DNA of 10,743 nt from JBOGEB01 sp050743125 (lineage in GTDB: Bacteria > Actinomycetota > Nitriliruptoria > Euzebyales > Egibacteraceae), in the NCBI GenBank assembly GCA_050743125.1, contig JBOGEB010000157.1, positions 1 through 10,743 on the forward strand. Reading direction: 5' to 3'. Of this stretch, positions 1 to 6,171 are shown piece by piece. Within the stretch, counting starts at the first letter, position 1, and each line of letters begins with the position of its first letter. The notes under the pieces were generated by a model. The model was given only the letters and a program-made list of their open reading frames with translations. It had not been told where the DNA came from and did no database searches. The translations under genes were made by a program, and so were the position numbers.

Positions 1-38
1 GGCCAGGATTCGTCACGCATGCGTGACGAATCCTGGCC
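1..38. repeat. Perfect 38-bp palindrome at window edge
   Basis: The first 38 bases are a perfect palindrome with two 19-base arms and no loop; the left arm is GGCCAGGATTCGTCACGCA. As RNA it would fold into a long hairpin, but no T-run follows. It may be the terminator of a gene to the left, a dimeric regulator site or a dispersed repeat. The window starts here, so it could be longer. Confidence 0.6.
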
Positions 39-89
39 ACAAGGGCGAACACCGCCCAAACGACAACGTTACTTCGACCCGGGTCCTAA

Positions 90-116
90 GGGCGGGTGGG
101 GGAGGTTGGCGTGGTC
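90..116. repeat. 27-bp sequence shared with the DUF222/HNH break region
   Basis: Positions 90-116 match 9675-9701 at 26 of 27 bases, the mismatch being at 112/9697. The first copy lies just upstream of the LCP gene; the second lies in the C-rich tract where the HNH reading frame breaks. Read on the minus strand, both can encode ANLPHPP. Confidence 0.7.
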
Positions 117-149
117 CGATGCGGCCCGGGTTTCGGTACGGTGGGCGCG

Positions 150-1142
150 ATGAGCGTCGAGGAGTTCGGCCCGGTTATGCGGGGGCGGGGGCGGGGAAAG
201 GCGCCCGCCCGGGGCGCGCTGCGCGTCGTCGCCGTCTCCGCGGTGACCCTTGCGCTTGTCGCGGTCATCGGCGGGATAGGGCTCGGGGGGTACCTCAGCG
301 GGAAGATGCGGCGCGTCAGCGTCGGCGGCCTGGACGGCAACCCGCTGGACGAGCTGAACGTCTTGGTGGTGGGCTCGGACAGCCGTGAGGGGTTCACGCC
401 CCAACAGCTGCAGGCGCTGGGCACCGACGCGGTCGCCGGCCGGCGCACGGACACGATCCTGCTGCTGTCGATCTCCCACGGGCGGGCGGCGATGCTCGCG
501 TTTCCCCGCGACCTGTTCGTCACCCGCTGCGACGGCACACGCGGGAGGATCAACGGCGCGTACGCGACGGGCGGGCCGACCTGCCTCGCCAAGACCGTTG
601 GAAGGCTGACGGGGATCGGGATCGACGACTACATCGAGGTCAACCTGCTCGGGTTCAGCCGCATCGTCGATGCGGCCGGCGGTGTGCCCATCTACCTCGA
701 CGAGCCGCTCGTCGACCGGGCCGCCGGGGCGAACCTGCCGGCTGGCTGGGTGGTCCTGGACGGCAGGACCGCCTTGGGGTACGTCCGTGCACGCAACGTG
801 GACGCGAGTGGCGACCTCGGCCGGATCGCGCGGCAGCAGCGGTTTCTCGAGGCGCTGGGCCACAAGGTGGGATCGCCGAATGCGCTCGCGAACGTGCCCC
901 GCCTGTTCCGGTTGGCGACCGCGGCTGGTTCGTCTGTGACCGCGGACCGGGGGCTCGGCCCAATTGATCTCGTCAGGGCCGCGCGGGGAGCGCGGAGCCT
1001 CGCTGGCGGCGGGCTCGCGGCCTACACCGTGCCGACCCACCCGCGGACGATCGGCGGAGCCGATGTGCTCGTCCCCGACAAGGATGCCGCCGAGGCGCTG
1101 TTCGCCCAGTTCCGCGACGGATCGATCCTCCGACGGACCTAG
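150..1142 (+). CDS. LytR-CpsA-Psr (LCP) family cell-wall glycopolymer ligase
   Basis: This protein of about 330 aa has a short basic N-terminus, one membrane segment (about 24-48) and an extracytoplasmic LCP domain (about 68-240). LCP proteins transfer lipid-linked glycopolymers such as arabinogalactan or teichoic acids to peptidoglycan. Visible family motifs are VVGSDSR (73-79), RRTDTILLL (98-106), AFPRD (117-121), RINGAYA (133-139), DDYIEVNLLGF (159-169), and the closing YVRAR...GDLGRIARQQRF with its conserved arginines (211-232). Cys127 and Cys145 may form a disulfide outside the membrane. ATG at 150 is preferred because the membrane segment follows soon after. In-frame GTGs at 141 and 96 would add 3 or 18 residues, and none of these starts has a strong Shine-Dalgarno. 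The gene converges on the M23 gene with a 9-bp gap. The family call is firm; the polymer moved is unknown. Confidence 0.93.
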   Translation: MSVEEFGPVMRGRGRGKAPARGALRVVAVSAVTLALVAVIGGIGLGGYLSGKMRRVSVGGLDGNPLDELNVLVVGSDSREGFTPQQLQALGTDAVAGRRTDTILLLSISHGRAAMLAFPRDLFVTRCDGTRGRINGAYATGGPTCLAKTVGRLTGIGIDDYIEVNLLGFSRIVDAAGGVPIYLDEPLVDRAAGANLPAGWVVLDGRTALGYVRARNVDASGDLGRIARQQRFLEALGHKVGSPNALANVPRLFRLATAAGSSVTADRGLGPIDLVRAARGARSLAGGGLAAYTVPTHPRTIGGADVLVPDKDAAEALFAQFRDGSILRRT

Positions 1143-1151
1143 CAGTCCCCC

Positions 1152-2285
1152 CTACAGATAGTTGCGCGGGCTGCGCGGGATGCCGTTGAGGCGGATCTCG
1201 AAGTGGAGGTGGGGGCCAGTGCAGTGGCCACTGCACCCGACCCGTCCAATCTGCTGTCCCTTCGCCACCTGCTGACCGAACCTGGTGAGGATGGCGCTCT
1301 GGTGTGCGTACACCGTGGTCAAGCCGCCGCCGTGGAGGATCATGACCACGTTTCCGTAGCCGCGCATCGCGCTGGCGTAGATGACCGTGCCGGCCTTTGC
1401 GGCGACGATCGGAGCACCGGTCGGGGCGCCGATGTCGATGCCCTGGTGCATCCTGCCCCAGCGCAGACCGAACCCACTCGTGACCGGGCCGCGCGCGGGC
1501 CAGGCCCAGCCCCCCCGCGCAGGCGCGAGGAGCGCCGGATTGCGGCTTAACGACTCCGGCGGGACGCCGCGGCGGGCGATCGCGGTGATCTCGCGCTCCT
1601 CGGCCTCCAAGTGCTCCTCCTGAGCAACGAGCTGGGTGATCCGCTCGTTGCTCACGGTGACCGCCATCGCACGGTCGCTCTGGACCTTCTGGACCTCGGC
1701 GAGGAGCGCGCGCTGCTCACCGAGGACACGACGGAACGTGGCTTCCTGAGCCCGGAACTCGCTCCGCTTGACGTCGACCGCCTTCTGCGCGACAGCTGTG
1801 CGCTCCACCAGGCGCCGGTCGGAGCGGTCGACCACCTCCGCCAACACGGAGCGGCGCAACGCGTCCTGCGGGTTCGCCGACTCCAGGAGGAGGGTGATCG
1901 CCTCGTTGGTGCCCCGCTTGTAGACGACCTTGGCCCTGGCGGCCAGGATCCTGCGCCGCTGGCCCGCACGGGTGAGGAGCGCAGCGAGATCCGCGCGGGC
2001 CTTCTCCACAGCATCCTGCTGGCGCTGGACCGCCAGCTCGGCCGAGCCCACGGCCTCCATCACGGTCGTGAGGGTCTGCTGCGCGTCCCGGAGCGCGGAA
2101 ACCTTCGCGTTGTGCCGTGACCGCGCCTGCTCCAGCTCGGCCCGGATCGCGGCGACCTTGACCCGGCTGGCGGCGATCCGGCGCTCCTCGGGGGAGCTGG
2201 CGGCCGTCGCAGGAGCGGCGATCGAGCTGAGCAGCGCGACAGCTACAAGCAGAACGCACAAGCGCCCACGGCGACGAGCCAGCAC
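1152..2285 (-). CDS. Secreted coiled-coil M23 (LytM) peptidoglycan endopeptidase
   Basis: This EnvC/NlpD-like protein of about 377 aa starts with a signal peptide (basic ARRRGR, a hydrophobic run, then APATA-A). A long charged coiled coil follows (about 30-235), then a C-terminal M23 zinc peptidase domain (about 265-377). All metal and catalytic residues are visible: HQGID (His280, Asp284), YAHQS (His328) and HLHFE (His359, His361), so it should be an active hydrolase that cuts peptide cross-bridges. CSGHC places two cysteines just before the active-site HLH, a possible disulfide. GTG at 2285 is chosen because GGAG (2294-2291) lies 5 nt before it; the upstream GTG at 2291 overlaps that GGAG. 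The gene is divergent from the VanW gene, and its 3' end almost meets the LCP gene. Confidence 0.92.
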   Translation of the reverse strand: MLARRRGRLCVLLVAVALLSSIAAPATAASSPEERRIAASRVKVAAIRAELEQARSRHNAKVSALRDAQQTLTTVMEAVGSAELAVQRQQDAVEKARADLAALLTRAGQRRRILAARAKVVYKRGTNEAITLLLESANPQDALRRSVLAEVVDRSDRRLVERTAVAQKAVDVKRSEFRAQEATFRRVLGEQRALLAEVQKVQSDRAMAVTVSNERITQLVAQEEHLEAEEREITAIARRGVPPESLSRNPALLAPARGGWAWPARGPVTSGFGLRWGRMHQGIDIGAPTGAPIVAAKAGTVIYASAMRGYGNVVMILHGGGLTTVYAHQSAILTRFGQQVAKGQQIGRVGCSGHCTGPHLHFEIRLNGIPRSPRNYL

Positions 2286-2467
2286 GAGCACTCCATCGAA
2301 GCGATAGGAGGCAGTCCCTGAAAGGACGGCACTGATCGGGAGGAAGCGGCCAGAGCCTATGCAGACGGGACGGGAGCGTCAAAGGCCCCGGCGAGCGCCC
2401 TCCCAACCACCGTGAAAGGCGCCGCAAGGCCAGTGACCATCGAGGACACGGTAGTCTGCCGCTCCAA
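2286..2467. promoter_or_regulatory. Divergent intergenic region between M23 and VanW genes
   Basis: These 182 bp must hold the promoters of both divergent envelope genes. On the plus side, TAGTCT (2452-2457) ends 10 nt before the VanW ATG and fits a TANNNT -10 box. With no Shine-Dalgarno next to that ATG, this suggests a leaderless or nearly leaderless transcript. No good -35 is seen. On the minus side only the GGAG of the peptidase gene is clear. A small GTCC/GGAC inverted repeat lies at about 2313-2326. Confidence 0.4.
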
Positions 2468-4264
2468 ATGGATACTCCCATCGACACGGACACCCCCGTC
2501 GACAGGGACAGCCCAGGCCGAGTTCCGCACAGCCGGCCTCGCGCGCTTGTGTTGACGGCCATCGCCGGCGCGGCAGTGCTGGGCGTGCTCGCGGTCGCCG
2601 CGCTCGTGGTCTTCGGGCTGCGTGGCGCCCGACCTGGCGCGCTGCCCGGCACCGTCCTGTCCGGCATCGAGGTGGGCGGCCTGCAACCGGGCGCGCTGCG
2701 CGCCAAGGTCGCGGAGCTCGCCCAGGACCGGGAGGCAATCCAGATCACCGCCACCCGGGGCGCTGAGCGGGTCACCGCACGCGCCGCCGACCTCGGCTAC
2801 CGCATGGACGTCGACAGGACCCTCGCAGCGGTCCTGGCCCGCGGCCGGCAGGCCAATCCGCTCGCTGCGCTGGCCGACCACATCCGGGCCTTCTCCGGAG
2901 CCACCCAGATCGACGTGGTCCAGGCGATAGACGAGCGGAAGCTCGACGGCTGGGCTCTCACCACGGCAACGACGTTGGGGCAGGGGCCGGTTGAGGGCTC
3001 GGTCACCTTCGAGGGCGCGTCCGTCGTCCGGGTGGACCCGCAGCCCGGCGCGATCGTGCTGGCCGACCCGCTCCGCGAGGCGGCCCGCGCCGCGCTACTC
3101 GACGGCCGCGAGGCGACCATTCCCGCCCAGACCGAGCCGCTCCAGCCGCGGACGAGCCGCAACGACGTCGATGCGCTGTTCGCGCAGGCGACGGAGGCGA
3201 TCTCGGGCCCAATCCGCCTGTTCCGCCGGGGCGCAACGCGCACGTTCACTCCGGCCGAGATCGGGAAGATGCTCCGGGTCGCTCCGGGTGGACCCGGCGA
3301 GCCTGCGCTGAAGCTCGCGGTCGACCAGGCGGCGGTCGAGCGGACCTTCACGCTTCAGCAGCGGGACTCGTTCCTGTCCCTGGCAGTCGAGGCCCGCATC
3401 ACCGTGGCCGGCGGGACCGTCGCGATCAGTGAGTCCCGCCCTGGGTTCCGCCTTGATCCGGAGATGACCGCGAACCAGATCTTCGCCCTCGCGACCGGTG
3501 ACGGACCCCGTGAGGCCGAGCTCGTCGGTCGAGTCCTCGAACCGAAGCTCACCACCGAGCAGGCGCGTGGTCTCAGCATCGTCCAGCAGGTGTCGACCTT
3601 CACGACCAACTACGCCTGCTGCCAGACGCGCGTGACGAACATCCACCGGATCGCGGACATGGTCAACGGGGTGGTGATCCGGCCGGGCAAGACGTTCTCG
3701 CTCAACGCCCACGTCGGCAACCGGATCCCCGAGAAGGGGTTCTTGCCGGGCAAGGCGATCCAGGACGGCGAGTTCGTCGAGCAGATCGGTGGCGGCGTGA
3801 GCCAGTTCACCACGACGATGTTCAACGCCGCCTACTTCGGCGGCTACGACATCGTCGAGCACAAGCCGCACTCGTACTACATCAGCCGGTACCCCGAGGG
3901 CCGCGAGGCGACGCTCAACTTCCCGCACGTCGACCTGAAGGTTCGCAACAACTCCCCCCACGGCATTCTCGTGCAGACCTCCTACACCGACACGTCGGTC
4001 ACCGTGTCGTTCTGGGCGACGAGATGGGTGTCCGTGGAGTCGATCACGGGACCGCGCACCAACCCGCGCGACCCCGAGACCCAGTACCGCGAGAACCCGA
4101 GCCTGCCTCCTGGCACCGAGCAGGTCGTCCAGGAGAGCGCTCCCGGCTTCGACGTCACCGTCACGCGGGTCCTGCAGCTCCCCGACGGCCGGGAACGCCG
4201 TCAGGAGTTCCGTACGACCTACAAGCCTCAGCCGCAGATCATCGAGCGCAACTCCGGAGCATGA
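2468..4264 (+). CDS. Membrane-anchored PG-binding / VanW family protein
   Basis: This 598-aa protein has a cytoplasmic N-terminus rich in D, T and P, one membrane segment (about 26-50), and an extracytoplasmic region. That region resembles one or two YoaR-like putative peptidoglycan-binding domains (PF12229 type, about 85-165 and 230-340). A VanW domain (about 375-518) follows, with NYACCQTRVTNIHRIA, GKTFSLNAHVG, GGGVSQFTTTMFNAAYFGG and HSYYISRYPEGREATL. A basic tail of about 80 aa could be a small G5-like beta domain. VanW occurs in some vancomycin-resistance clusters, but its biochemical role is not established, so a link to resistance should not be assumed. The Cys common in GGGxCQ VanW motifs is Ser445 here. 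The ATG at 2468 has no Shine-Dalgarno. The gene is divergent from the M23 gene. Confidence 0.88.
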   Translation: MDTPIDTDTPVDRDSPGRVPHSRPRALVLTAIAGAAVLGVLAVAALVVFGLRGARPGALPGTVLSGIEVGGLQPGALRAKVAELAQDREAIQITATRGAERVTARAADLGYRMDVDRTLAAVLARGRQANPLAALADHIRAFSGATQIDVVQAIDERKLDGWALTTATTLGQGPVEGSVTFEGASVVRVDPQPGAIVLADPLREAARAALLDGREATIPAQTEPLQPRTSRNDVDALFAQATEAISGPIRLFRRGATRTFTPAEIGKMLRVAPGGPGEPALKLAVDQAAVERTFTLQQRDSFLSLAVEARITVAGGTVAISESRPGFRLDPEMTANQIFALATGDGPREAELVGRVLEPKLTTEQARGLSIVQQVSTFTTNYACCQTRVTNIHRIADMVNGVVIRPGKTFSLNAHVGNRIPEKGFLPGKAIQDGEFVEQIGGGVSQFTTTMFNAAYFGGYDIVEHKPHSYYISRYPEGREATLNFPHVDLKVRNNSPHGILVQTSYTDTSVTVSFWATRWVSVESITGPRTNPRDPETQYRENPSLPPGTEQVVQESAPGFDVTVTRVLQLPDGRERRQEFRTTYKPQPQIIERNSGA

Positions 4265-4311
4265 GCGTCACGTTCGTGCGTGTGTCACAACAAGCCAGGG
4301 CGGGTGCGCCT

Positions 4312-4332
4312 GGGTGGGTTCGCTGCCCACCC
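4312..4332 (+). terminator. Terminator-like hairpin after the VanW gene
   Basis: GGGTGGG (4312-4318) pairs perfectly with CCCACCC (4326-4332) around a 7-nt loop, 47 nt after the VanW stop. No U-tract follows, as is common for actinobacterial terminators. The role is inferred from structure and place. Confidence 0.35.
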
Positions 4333-4337
4333 TCGGG

Positions 4338-4388
4338 TTGGGGCGGTGAGGGGTGTGGTGGGTTTTTGTCGGCGACCCCGTGACACCG
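4338..4388 (+). repeat. Isolated copy of the 51-bp hairpin element
   Basis: These 51 bp are identical to 4646-4696 and 4736-4786 inside the tandem 90-bp units. The right arm of the hairpin ends CACCGTG instead of CACCGCC just past the identical part, so the outer stem is weakened. TTAG follows at the same distance as in the tandem units, but no AGGAG or ATG comes after it. It appears to be a decayed or ancestral copy. Confidence 0.75.
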
Positions 4389-4421
4389 TGCTTAGTGGGT
4401 GTCTGAAAACTGTTTTAGAGG

Positions 4422-4486
4422 GTCGCGTCGCGTCGGGTTCCGCTCGCGAAGAGCCGTTTAGGTCGCTCCACCCGACGCGACGCGAC
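4422..4486. repeat. 17-bp perfect inverted repeat with 31-nt loop
   Basis: GTCGCGTCGCGTCGGGT (4422-4438) is matched exactly by its reverse complement at 4470-4486. The loop holds a smaller GCTC/GAGC hairpin (about 4442-4454). The arms are built of a GTCGC/GCGTC motif. A transcript from either strand would fold strongly. No T-run follows, so it is a possible structured RNA, terminator or protein-binding site. Confidence 0.6.
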
Positions 4487-4526
4487 TGCTGTCAGGCGAT
4501 CATCGTATGTTTTTGTTCTATCTGAG

Positions 4527-4558
4527 GCGGTTTCGGCGGCAAGGGCCACCGAAACCGC
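4527..4558 (+). promoter_or_regulatory. Strong stem-loop with a possible competing fold
   Basis: GCGGTTTCGG (4527-4536) pairs with CCGAAACCGC (4549-4558). Inside, GGC and GCC pair around an AAGG loop after one C-A mismatch. Part of the right arm, AACCGCG (4553-4559), can instead pair with CGCGGTT (4590-4596), so the two folds exclude each other. This is compatible with an attenuator, but that is inference only. Confidence 0.4.
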
Positions 4559-4625
4559 GCTCCGCTTCGCTTCGCCCACGGGGCAAGGCCGCGGTTCTCA
4601 AACACGTTGTTAGGAGCTTCGACAT

Positions 4626-4691
4626 ATGTTTTTCGGTCTTTGGGTTTGGGGCGGTGAGGGGTGTGGTGGGTTTTTGTCGGCGACCCCGTGA
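4626..4691 (+). CDS. Possible leader mini-ORF, unit 1 (21 codons)
   Basis: This 21-residue frame starts MFFGLWVW, is glycine-rich in the middle and ends LSATP before TGA. AGGAG at 4612-4616 is well placed. The stop lies in the right arm of the unit's hairpin, 24 nt before the next mini-ORF's ATG. The first residues (MFFGL) resemble those of CNNM gene 1 (MFLGL). Nothing shows that it is translated, and it may be a by-product of the repeat. Confidence 0.25.
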   Translation: MFFGLWVWGGEGCGGFLSATP

Positions 4692-4715
4692 CACCGCCAT
4701 TAGGAGCTTCGACAT

Positions 4716-4781
4716 ATGTTTTTCGGTCTTTGGGTTTGGGGCGGTGAGGGGTGTGGTGGGTTTTTGTCGGCGACCCCGTGA
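4716..4781 (+). CDS. Possible leader mini-ORF, unit 2 (21 codons)
   Basis: This is an identical second copy of the 21-codon frame, with AGGAG at 4702-4706. Its TGA is 24 nt before the ATG of CNNM gene 1 at 4806, close enough for translational coupling or reinitiation. Translation is unproven. Confidence 0.25.
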   Translation: MFFGLWVWGGEGCGGFLSATP

Positions 4782-4805
4782 CACCGCCATTAGGAGCTTC
4801 GACAT

Positions 4806-6092
4806 ATGTTCTTAGGCTTGCTGGCCGTGCTCGTGCTGACCCTCGGTACGGGATACTTCGTCGCGGCGGAGTTCGCATTCGTCGCGGCACGAAGGACCCG
4901 CCTCGAGGAGCTGGCGGGCGGGGGTGACCGCAAGGCCGCGCGCGCCATTGCCGTCCAGCGCCGACTGTCGTTTGTCCTGTCCGGAGCCCAGCTTGGGATC
5001 ACCGCGACTGCGCTGGCGGTCGGGTTCATCGCCGAGCCGGTGTTCGTCGCCGCCCTTTCACCGCTCCTCCGCCCGCTGGGACTCGTTGACACCGCGATTA
5101 CGGGCATCGCGATCACCACGGGGTTCGTTCTTTCGACGGCGATCCAGATGGTGCTCGGCGAGCTGGCGCCGAAGAACCTTGCGATCGCCCGACCCGAGGC
5201 GCTCGCGCGGGCGCTGGCCCGGAGCACCGCCGCGTACACCCGCCTCGCCGGCCCGGTGATCCGGCTGTTCGACGGGTCGTCGAACCGCTTGCTCCGCGCG
5301 GTCGGCATCGAGCCCGCCGAGGAGCTGCCTGCGGGGGTGTCAGCAGACGAGCTCAGGCTGATCATTGCCGAGTCCCGCTCCCAGGGCGTCCTGCCCCATG
5401 CCCAGGCAACGCTTCTCGGTCGCGCGCTGGGCTTTCGGGCGCTGCGCGCCACCGACGCGATGGTCCCGTACTCGCAGGTCACCGCGATCCCGGCCACGGC
5501 GACCTGCGAGGATCTGCGGGCGCTCGCGGTCACGACCGGTCACTCACGGTTCCTCGTGACGGGTCGAAGCCTCGACGATGTCCTGGGGGTCGCCCAGGTT
5601 AAGGACGTCCTTGGCGTCCCGGTCGACCAGCGCGCAGCCACCCCGGTCCGCACCCTCGTCCGGCCCGTGCTGGCTGTGCCCGAGTCCACGCCGCTCCGCC
5701 AATTGCTCTCCAGGCTGCGCGAGGCCCACAGCCAGCTCGCCCTCGTCGTCGACGAGCACGGGGGGACCGCCGGAATCGTGACCCTGGAGGACATCGTCGA
5801 AGAGATCGTCGGGGAGATCCGGGACGAGTACGACCCGGCTGAGCCTGCGGTCCGGCGCTCTGACGGCGGTTTCCTGATCCCCGGCTCGTGGCGGCTCGAC
5901 GAAACCGAGCGTGACACCGGGATCGTCCTCCCCGAGGGAGACTACGACACGGTCGCCGGACTCCTCCTCGCGAAGCTCGGCCGCGTGCCAGAGGTAGGTG
6001 ACACCGTGCTCGTGGACGGTGTGTGGCTGCGGGCGGAGGCGATGGACGGGCTTGCGGTCAGCTGGGTGCTCATACGCCCGGTCGAGACGTGA
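4806..6092 (+). CDS. CNNM/CBS-domain transporter-like membrane protein (TlyC/CorC 'hemolysin' family), copy 1
   Basis: This 428-aa protein has an N-terminal DUF21/CNNM membrane domain (about 1-185, roughly three or four helices) with AAEFAFVAARRTRLEEL and GELAPKNLAI (118-127). A CBS pair follows (about 213-335) with GHSRFLV and LVVDEHGGTAGIVTLEDIVEEIVGEI, then a C-terminal CorC/HlyC domain (about 350-425) with LPEGDYDTVAGLLL. Studied relatives move or control Mg2+ or Co2+; 'hemolysin' is a historical label. AGGAG at 4792-4796 precedes the ATG at 9 nt and belongs to the partial third 90-bp repeat. Codon 3 is TTA, unusual in such GC-rich DNA. A paralog follows after 79 bp, probably in one operon. 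Confidence 0.92.
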   Translation: MFLGLLAVLVLTLGTGYFVAAEFAFVAARRTRLEELAGGGDRKAARAIAVQRRLSFVLSGAQLGITATALAVGFIAEPVFVAALSPLLRPLGLVDTAITGIAITTGFVLSTAIQMVLGELAPKNLAIARPEALARALARSTAAYTRLAGPVIRLFDGSSNRLLRAVGIEPAEELPAGVSADELRLIIAESRSQGVLPHAQATLLGRALGFRALRATDAMVPYSQVTAIPATATCEDLRALAVTTGHSRFLVTGRSLDDVLGVAQVKDVLGVPVDQRAATPVRTLVRPVLAVPESTPLRQLLSRLREAHSQLALVVDEHGGTAGIVTLEDIVEEIVGEIRDEYDPAEPAVRRSDGGFLIPGSWRLDETERDTGIVLPEGDYDTVAGLLLAKLGRVPEVGDTVLVDGVWLRAEAMDGLAVSWVLIRPVET

Positions 6093-6094
6093 GC

Positions 6095-6165
6095 GTGAGG
6101 GGATCCGGAACCCCAGAGGGGACCCTGGGGACGCCCCCGATAACCTTGGTGGGGTCCGGGGGGGC
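6095..6165 (+). repeat. GTGAGGGG-type GC hairpin repeat between the CNNM genes
   Basis: Positions 6095-6141 match 9211-9255 except for two single-base indels. The block contains GGGGATCCGGAACCCC and GGGGACGCCCC inverted repeats. A partial second unit (about 6149-6165, GGGGTCCGGGGGG) follows and provides the G-rich stretch just before the GTG of CNNM gene 2. It fills nearly the whole gap between the two genes. Confidence 0.8.
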
Positions 6166-6171
6166 GCTGTC

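Larger units (their letters stand above)
4265..4805. other. 541-bp structured non-coding region upstream of CNNM gene 1
   Basis: No convincing long gene lies here. In order it holds the terminator-like hairpin (4312-4332), a single copy of a 51-bp element (4338-4388), an AAAAC-T-GTTTT mini-palindrome (4406-4416), a 17-bp perfect inverted repeat (4422-4486), a strong hairpin (4527-4558), and two 90-bp tandem units (4610-4789) with a partial third. It contains more T-runs than the flanking genes, and its codons lack their G/C-ending bias. It looks like a long 5' leader or a repeat-built island. Confidence 0.6.
4610..4810 (+). repeat. 90-bp tandem repeat, two full identical units plus 21 bp of a third
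   Basis: Units at 4610-4699 and 4700-4789 are identical. The third copy runs 4790-4810 and then becomes the start of CNNM gene 1. Each unit begins TTAGGAGCTTCGACATATG, that is AGGAG, a 9-nt spacer and ATG. A 21-codon open frame follows, then TGA in the descending arm of a hairpin. The hairpin pairs GGCGGTG with CACCGCC and GGGGT with ACCCC (4650-4698 in unit 1). The third copy supplies the ribosome-binding site and ATG of the downstream gene, so the repeats multiply a translation start. Confidence 0.9.

Noticed and set aside
69..1040. Long antisense open frame opposite the LCP gene
   Set aside because: Low-complexity R/P/G/D-rich product typical of the shadow of a high-GC gene; the plus strand has a clear LCP domain.
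1717..2775. Long antisense frame across the M23/VanW intergenic region
   Set aside because: Its product shows no domain and it overlaps two well-supported genes and their promoters.
2468..4264. Vancomycin-resistance determinant
   Set aside because: VanW domains are widespread housekeeping-type proteins in this group, and no vanHAX-like ligase or VanRS regulators are in the window.
4610..4810. CRISPR array
   Set aside because: The units are contiguous 90-bp tandem copies with no unique spacers and no cas genes nearby.
4507..4815. A 102-codon open frame starting MFLFYLRRF that crosses the tandem repeats and overlaps the CNNM start
   Set aside because: No Shine-Dalgarno, codon use lacks the G/C third-position bias of neighbours, and most of it is the 90-bp repeat read in a second frame. 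It stays open because 90 is a multiple of three. Translation cannot be excluded, but nothing supports it.
4798..4815. SOS (LexA) box at the CNNM start, around CGACATATGTTC
   Set aside because: Only the right half resembles the actinobacterial GAACnnnnGTTC palindrome; the left half has two mismatches. The same core is simply the repeated ribosome-binding/start region.
4492..4890. Minus-strand open frame through the same repeats with two 30-residue repeats
   Set aside because: It runs antisense into the CNNM coding region, and its repeats follow from the DNA repeat length being divisible by three; no start signal is visible.
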